Shown here in pieces: positions 58,753 through 64,000 of a stretch of 64,000 nt of DNA. The stretch spans positions 310,001 to 374,000 of the forward strand of contig BCIX01000006.1 in assembly GCA_001600095.1 (NCBI GenBank), in the 5' to 3' direction. Below the pieces are notes generated by a model. The model saw only the letters and a list, made by a program, of their open reading frames with translations, was not told the origin of the DNA and did no database searches. The position numbers and the translations under genes were made by a program. This stretch comes from Bullera alba (lineage: Eukaryota; Basidiomycota; Tremellomycetes; Tremellales; Bulleraceae). How positions within the stretch are numbered: the stretch's first letter is position 1; every line of letters starts with the position of its first letter.

Positions 58753-61230
58753 TCACGGCTCTATCACCGCTTGCGACTTGTTCTTGTTCTTCTTCCGTCT
58801 CTTCTTGCTGGAGCCCTCTTGTCCCGCCGACTCCGCTTGAACAGATACTTCCTCGATGGTATCCCTCGGTCTCTTCCCCTCCTGTGTCGAAGACGCTACT
58901 GGTGCTGCGGTCGACGACACAATTGGCTCTTCCGACTCCTGGGCCAGTTTCGCCTTTTGCCTCTGCTTCTTCCCCAGCCTCTTCTTCTTGCCATCCGCAT
59001 CCCTGGCCTCTGCACCAGCGACTCCAGTGCTGGATCCAGCTTGAACAGGCTTCCTAGCGGCAACTGGGGCAGAATTGCTACCTGAGCCACCGGCCGCTGA
59101 GGCAGGTATCTCTTCTTCACCCCACTTTCTCTGTCGGAGCTGCTCCTTGAGATCTCGCACACGGCGGTTCATCCCTTGAGCAGTTTTACCCATCCCACCT
59201 CGTCTATAAGGTGCAATATGCTTGACGGACGCCAAGGCGTTCAACTCGGCATCAGTCGCGAGCAGGATTTCAGCGGGGGTCAGGCCGAAATCGATCTTGG
59301 GCCCAGAGGCATATTTGAACCGAGTGGGCAGATCGCCAATCTGACAGAGCGTCAGCCCATTCTCGATGCGGTAGCTTGGCCCACTTACGATGTCTTCGTG
59401 ATCGAGCTTCTGGTATTCTTCCATGGTCTCCTTGACCTTCAGAGCCCGGTCGGCGACTGTCAGATCCTCCACCACGTCTTCCTCCTGTGCCCGACCTTTG
59501 CCCTTCTTATCCTTCTTTCGCTTCTTCTGAGGCTGCTCGTCGATAAAGTCGGCGTCCTATAGGTCACATTAGACTCAAAGCTCTCAGTTGGTATCATTTG
59601 ACTTACCATATTGATTGGCGCATCATCCTCGATCTCCTGCGCGTACGCTTCTTCATACTCCTCTCCTTCTTCCTCGTCTCCGTAGTCACCGTAATCCACG
59701 TCGTCGTCCCAACTTGGCTTCGCCTCATCCTCCTGCAGATCATCAGCACTTAGACATCGATTAAGCTCCGTGGCTACTCACCGCATCCGCGGCACCACTC
59801 AACATCCCACCAATGACCCTCTCCCATTCCTCCTCGTCCCACTCGCCATCGACGACCTTTTCCAGAGCTTTCCAATCGACGCTATCCCCAAGCTCGGCCT
59901 TTAGCTGTTCAAGCTGCTTCTCCATCTCCCTCCGCTTCTTGCCCTTCTGCTTTCTCGTCTCTTCCTCCTGAACAGCTCTCTCGGCAGCTTTGCGCTCGGC
60001 TTTGGCTTGTCTTTTGGACTTTCGAGCGTCGTCAGGTCGACGGACTAGGGAGTCGATGTTTCGCGGATGAGTGCTTATGGATGTTGACCCGCTGAGACAG
60101 CGTTAGAGGGGCATCGTGACGGTTTCGGTTGGCACTTACGGCTCCTCAAACCTGAAGTTGTAAGCCGTCTCGAACTCTTCGGCCTTTTCGTCAAACTCAT
60201 CCTCCTCTTCCAACTCTCCCCATGGATGTGAAGGTCCAGCTTGGTTGTTGCCTTCCTCCGATTCGCCAGGAGCTGGCTTGTCCTCCCCCACGATGTCCTT
60301 GTACGTGGGTACACGCTCGATGGTCTTGTCGATCCAGCCCCGATTGAGGATATAGCTGTGACACATGAGCAAGATGATCGCAAAGCGAATAAGAATGACT
60401 CACTTCATCAGGAAGTCATCGTCCGCTTTCGCCTTCATCTGGTCAAGGTCCGCCCTCGGCGCTTTCCCCTTGACCTTTTTCTGCGGTGCGGACTCTGGTT
60501 CTTCACCACCCTCCTCCTCTTCCACGTCTTGCCTGGCGAAAGGCACGGATTGGCTATCAGTGCCCAAGATCCTCCTCACTTCCGCTTCTCCACCCCCGAC
60601 ATCCAGCATGAACTTCCGGTACTCCTCTTCATCGTCGCCATCCTCGTTGTCATCCTTGACTCGTTTCGCCAAGAAGCCGCCGCCGGACTCGTCTTCGTCA
60701 TCTGCCTCATCGCCTGCTAGTTGGTGAAAAGCGTTGATCGCCTCGTGACGGAGTTTAATCTCCGCTTGGACATTGGTCAAGGGCTCCTCTACCTCTTCTT
60801 CGCCCGTCAAGCCAGAGAGTAGTGCCGCTCGATGATGGTCCGAGAGCGTGAATGGCTGAAGGATTGACAACCGTGAGTATATCGATCCCTGATTGCGATG
60901 GATATCGCCTACCTTGTCATTGCCCCTCTGCTTTCGCTGGACGTTGACCAGTCCTTTTGCCTTTTGCTCCGCTTCTTTGAGTGCTTCTGCGAGGACATTT
61001 TCGGAGCCGTAGACACCTTCTTTGCGCCTGATCCTTCCTAATGTCGACAAGATAGCCGCATCCAATGCCGGGGTGAGTTCTTCTCCATCCTCGTCCTCCT
61101 CCACATCCTCGGAGGAAGAGGAGTACTCCGAGTTTGACTCGGGCTCTCTTTTGTCAAATTTTGTCGCTAGGAGATCATAAGACTCGGCTCACTACCCTTC
61201 GTGACCCCTCGATAGCTCACCCTTTGCCAT
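58753..61230 (-). CDS. KRI1: KRI1 ribosome-biogenesis protein (KRR1-interacting)
   Basis: A nucleolar factor that works with KRR1 in 40S subunit maturation. The first exon is only MAK plus one base (61230), then an intron, then ATKFDKREPESNSEYSSSSE. Conserved blocks: DAAILSTLGRIRRKEGVYGS, HHRAALLSGLTGEEE, FLMNYILNRGWIDKTIERVP with TYKDIVGEDK, WGELEEEDEFDEKAEEFETAYNF (family signature), then RPDDARKSKRQAKAERKAAE and the Kri1 C-terminal domain with KFDDLPTRFKY-type GDLPTRFKYASGPKIDFGLT and LNALASVKHIAPYR. The tail is Lys-rich (KKKRLGKKQRQKAKL, KKRRKKNKNKSQ), typical of nucleolar proteins. About 700 aa in about seven exons. Confidence 0.92.
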
Positions 61231-61565
61231 GCTATACCCTGTGAGCTGTAGCTGTGCCTGTGATCAGTATATGCAGCATAGACCGGGGGTGGTTGTATAG
61301 GCCAGAGGTGGTTGGGTGGAATTGGGTGGAGGTCATTCGCTCGAGCATTTCAAAATTTTGATTCCGTCGAATTGACTTTCAAACATTTTGATTCCGCCCC
61401 GACTTCCGACCTCCGCCGTTAAGCTGATCATCTTCGTCGCCCCTTCCTGATCTCGACCTGGAAATTTCAGTTCAGATCGACAAGCTACACAACGGCCATC
61501 AGAGCTCATCGAAATTCGTACCGGGAGTACCGACCTCTCTCGCACTCTTAGATCGATTCATCGGC
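61231..61565. promoter_or_regulatory. bidirectional promoter KRI1 / COQ1
   Basis: A 335-bp spacer between divergent starts. ATTTTGATTCCG occurs twice (about 61352 and 61385) as a direct repeat. No gene seen. Confidence 0.45.
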
Positions 61566-63217
61566 ATGTTTCGTTCGGCGCGGGCGGCCACTCGAGCAGC
61601 TAGGCGAGCTGCCGGGACCAGGTCATCATTGATCAAATCGACACCCTCACTGGCTTCCGATGTGGCGAGTCCATCCCTCGCTCAGAGGTCGATACGAAGT
61701 ATATCGACGACTCGAACGTCTTCCTCGCCTCAGACAGCATGGGCGGAAGCGACGGAATCCGCACACTCGATCTTGACCCCTCCCACGGCCAATTCACCCT
61801 CTCAAGATCCCCTAGAAGCGATATACAGTGAAATCTCAACATTACGTTCGTCCCTGTTCAGCATGCTTGGATCGTCACATCCGTCTTTGGATAAAGTCGC
61901 AAAGTACTACTTCCAAGCGGAAGGAAAACACCTTCGTCCACTACTGGTGCTATTATTGTCACAAGCGACGAACGGCCTAGCCGGAAGTGATAGCTGGGAG
62001 AGGGCGAGACATGAGGCTCAGAGGAGGAATGTGGATGACAGTTTGACGAGCAGGGGAGGGGTATTGAATGATTGGAATCCGGAACAAATGGGCAAAGAGG
62101 ATCAGCAGAGTAATCCAGGAGCCGTGTTCGCCAACCCATTCAGCATAACGCCCTCGAATCGCTCAACCCCGTCATCAACGTCATCAACGGCTTCGACAGA
62201 AGCGCCATCCAATGCTTCCTCCTCTCTCTCCGACATTTTCAACTCGATGCTTCCTTCCTCCTCCTCATACACCGTCCCTCTTCCTCCCTCACTGCAGTCT
62301 TCACCTCTGGCCTCGCTGTACAGCTCGCCCGGAACGCCCGAGATTCTCTCGACGCAAAGACGCCTAGCGAGCATCACCGAGATGATCCACGTTGCTTCGT
62401 TATTACACGACGACGTAATTGACAACTCGGCATTACGGCGGAACCTGCCCTCTGCCCCATCCGCCTTTGGCTCAAAATTGTCTATCCTCTCTGGCGACTT
62501 TTTGCTCGGTCGGGCATCTGTCGCCCTCTCGCGGCTTGGCTCGAATGAGGTCGTAGAGCTATTGGCGACGGTCATCGCCAATCTGGTGGAAGGAGAGGTT
62601 CTGCAATTACGAGCGACGTCGAGCAACGAGTCCACAATCGAGTGGGATCGGATGTTTGAGGAGTACATGAGGAAGACCTACTTGAAGACAGCCAGTCTCA
62701 TGTCGAAGTCATGTAGGGCGGCGGTAATCCTCGGTGGATGCGGAAGAGACATTGAGAGCGAATGGGTCAAGGATGTGGCGTATGGATATGGAAGGAACTT
62801 GGGCATTGCGTTCCAGGTGAGCATTCCGATCCTGCGGTCTCTGCTCAATACGGAAGACGGGCCTTACTGACCCTTCACTAGCTTGTGGACGACGCACTTG
62901 ACTTTATCCCCGCTTCCGACATGGGCAAACCCTCCGACGGAGCCGACCTATCACTCGGTCTCGCTACCGCACCCGCCTTGTTCGCCTACAAGCAGAACCC
63001 GGCCTTGGGCCCTTTGATCTTGCGGAAGTTCGAGGGTGAAGGGGATGTTCAAGCTGCCAAGAAGATGATCATGGAGTCTGATGGTGTGAAGGAGACGATA
63101 AACCTTGCAAAGAAATTTGCAAACTCGGCAAAGGACTTGATAGAGCTATTACCAGAGAGCGAGGCTAGAGGGGCGTTGGTCGGCCTCACGAAGAAGGTTG
63201 TGGAAAGAGTGAAGTAG
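61566..63217 (+). CDS. COQ1: mitochondrial polyprenyl diphosphate synthase COQ1
   Basis: A trans-prenyltransferase making the isoprenoid side chain of ubiquinone. Two exons (61566-62816 and 62882-63217) give 528 aa. Residues 1-50 are Arg/Ala/Ser-rich (MFRSARAATRAARRAAG), a matrix presequence. Motifs: GKHLRPLLVLLLSQA (120-134), then a 110-residue Ser/Thr/Pro-rich insertion (about 141-255), then TEMIHVASLLHDDVID with the first Asp-rich motif DDVID at 282-286, then SILSGDFLLGRASVALSRLG and KTYLKTASLMSKSCRAAVIL, then QLVDDALDF (second Asp motif, 420-424) across the intron. The C-terminus AKKFANSAKDLIELLPESEARGALVGL is standard. The insertion is longer than in yeast COQ1. Chain length cannot be read from sequence. 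Confidence 0.93.
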
Positions 63218-63571
63218 GAAGTTCAACGAGTCAGGTTGTTGGGATTGCTGGAGATCATGTGCGGGCTGCAAGTCGACAGCGGAAGATCGAAGGTCGTTGG
63301 TCACCTTGTGAAGCCCTTGATGGCTGTAGACATCAGACATAGATGGATGGGCGGATTTGCTTACAGCACATCTCTACCACACATGCATTGCGGATACACA
63401 TTCCGTCGCGCCTCCGACATGCTGGAATCCTCAATGATGCATCGAGCAGAGATACAAACGGTCGCCAATCAATGACGACCGGGAGGATAGAAGAGGAAGG
63501 ATCGCTGATCCCACTATAACCATATTGACCAGATGAAAATCACAAGTGTGTACAGTCCGAACGTGAGTGCC
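63218..63571. other. convergent spacer, no gene seen
   Basis: Lies between the COQ1 stop and the stop of the partial lyase-like gene. It holds both 3' UTRs. No repeat seen. Confidence 0.4.
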
Positions 63572-64000
63572 TCACGACAGCACGGCCATGGACCAATCCT
63601 TAAACCAAGCGCTCTGGTCTTTGGGTGATGCCCAAGAGGCGTCGCTTCCGCCCTTCGGTAATGTCAGCAGGCTGCAATTTCGGAGGAATGGTATAACCGT
63701 CACTCACAAAGAAGGTCTGGGCCATGATACCGTAGATCTTGGTCTGGGCATTGACAGAGATCATAAGGCTGTCGATTTTGAGGACGCTCTGACCATTGAC
63801 AAATAGTTCTTGCTCGCCATTGGCCACGTTGGCATCGTTCAACTTGAGCCTCATGGCGACAGTGGTCCATTCGCCAGTGGGGAACGTGAAAGCTCCTCGT
63901 CCGATCGAGTCACCAAACGTAGTGTCGCATTTGGACATTGGGCCAGTGCTGCAGTATCCCGAGTTGCCGTAGACTGCCGTCGGGTAGTAGTTGTACAGCT
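63572..64000 (-). CDS. polysaccharide-lyase-like protein (fungal PL14-type), 3' part
   Basis: The frame enters from the right edge and ends TGA at 63572. Visible: LYNYYPTAVYGNSGYCS with MSKCDTTFGDSIGRGAFTF, GEWTTVAMRLKLNDANVANG, ELFVNGQSVLKIDSLMI, KIYGIMAQTFF, then an intron and GGSDASWASPKDQSAWFKDW ending SMAVLS. These beta-jelly-roll segments, with the FFGG-x-x-x-x-x-ASPKDQ-x-x-x-FKD end, are typical of a family of secreted fungal lyase-like proteins (PL14 clade). Members cleave uronate-containing glucans. The N-terminal part, including any signal peptide, is outside the window, so activity and secretion cannot be judged. Confidence 0.7.

Overview
The window is nuclear DNA of a basidiomycete yeast or fungus, most likely a tremellomycete. 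Almost every gene is split by many short introns (about 40-65 nt) with GTGAGT-like donors and a CTGAC/CTAAC-type branch site close to a YAG acceptor. The encoded proteins are eukaryotic and mitochondrial, vacuolar or nucleolar. Exon boundaries below were read by hand from splice signals and frame continuity. Short exons may be off by a few bases.

Layout, left to right: the 3' end of an unidentified gene (3-131); NDUFS8-type complex I subunit (449-1717, +); an insulin-degrading-enzyme/STE23-type metalloprotease with several targeting signals (2000-6230, -); a repeat-rich promoter and a small hypothetical gene (6231-7530). From about 7.9 to 28.7 kb lies an accessory, carbohydrate-flavoured block: MFS sugar transporter (-), Zn2Cys6 regulator (+), short-chain dehydrogenase (-), a YFH7-like P-loop kinase (+), a diverged tandem-repeat array, a GH106-like alpha-L-rhamnosidase (-), a second sugar transporter (+), two adjacent paralogues of an unrecognised family (-), and a GFO/IDH/MocA oxidoreductase (-).

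Housekeeping genes resume with UTP10 (29003-35828, -), PKR1 (+), a CD2BP2/LIN1-type GYF protein (-), the small V-ATPase subunit f (RNAseK family, -), MAK21/NOC1 (39530-43512, +) and an ATG22-like transporter (43657-45770, -). Between about 46.4 and 53.7 kb there is no intact gene, only plus-strand, protein-like segments broken by frameshifts and stops: a decayed coding locus of unknown origin. After it come an NTF2/SnoaL-like protein (+), a GNAT-MYND fusion (+), a membrane-anchored exopolyphosphatase (-), KRI1 (-), COQ1 (+) and a partial polysaccharide-lyase-like gene running off the right edge (-).

Themes: three ribosome-biogenesis factors (UTP10, MAK21, KRI1), two V-ATPase factors (PKR1 and subunit f), two mitochondrial respiratory genes (NDUFS8, COQ1), and one probable sugar/rhamnoside utilisation cluster carrying its own transporters and regulator. 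The points most worth following up are that cluster, the orphan paralogue pair, the degenerate 7-kb locus, the ~140-bp tandem array and the multiple sorting signals on the STE23-type protease.
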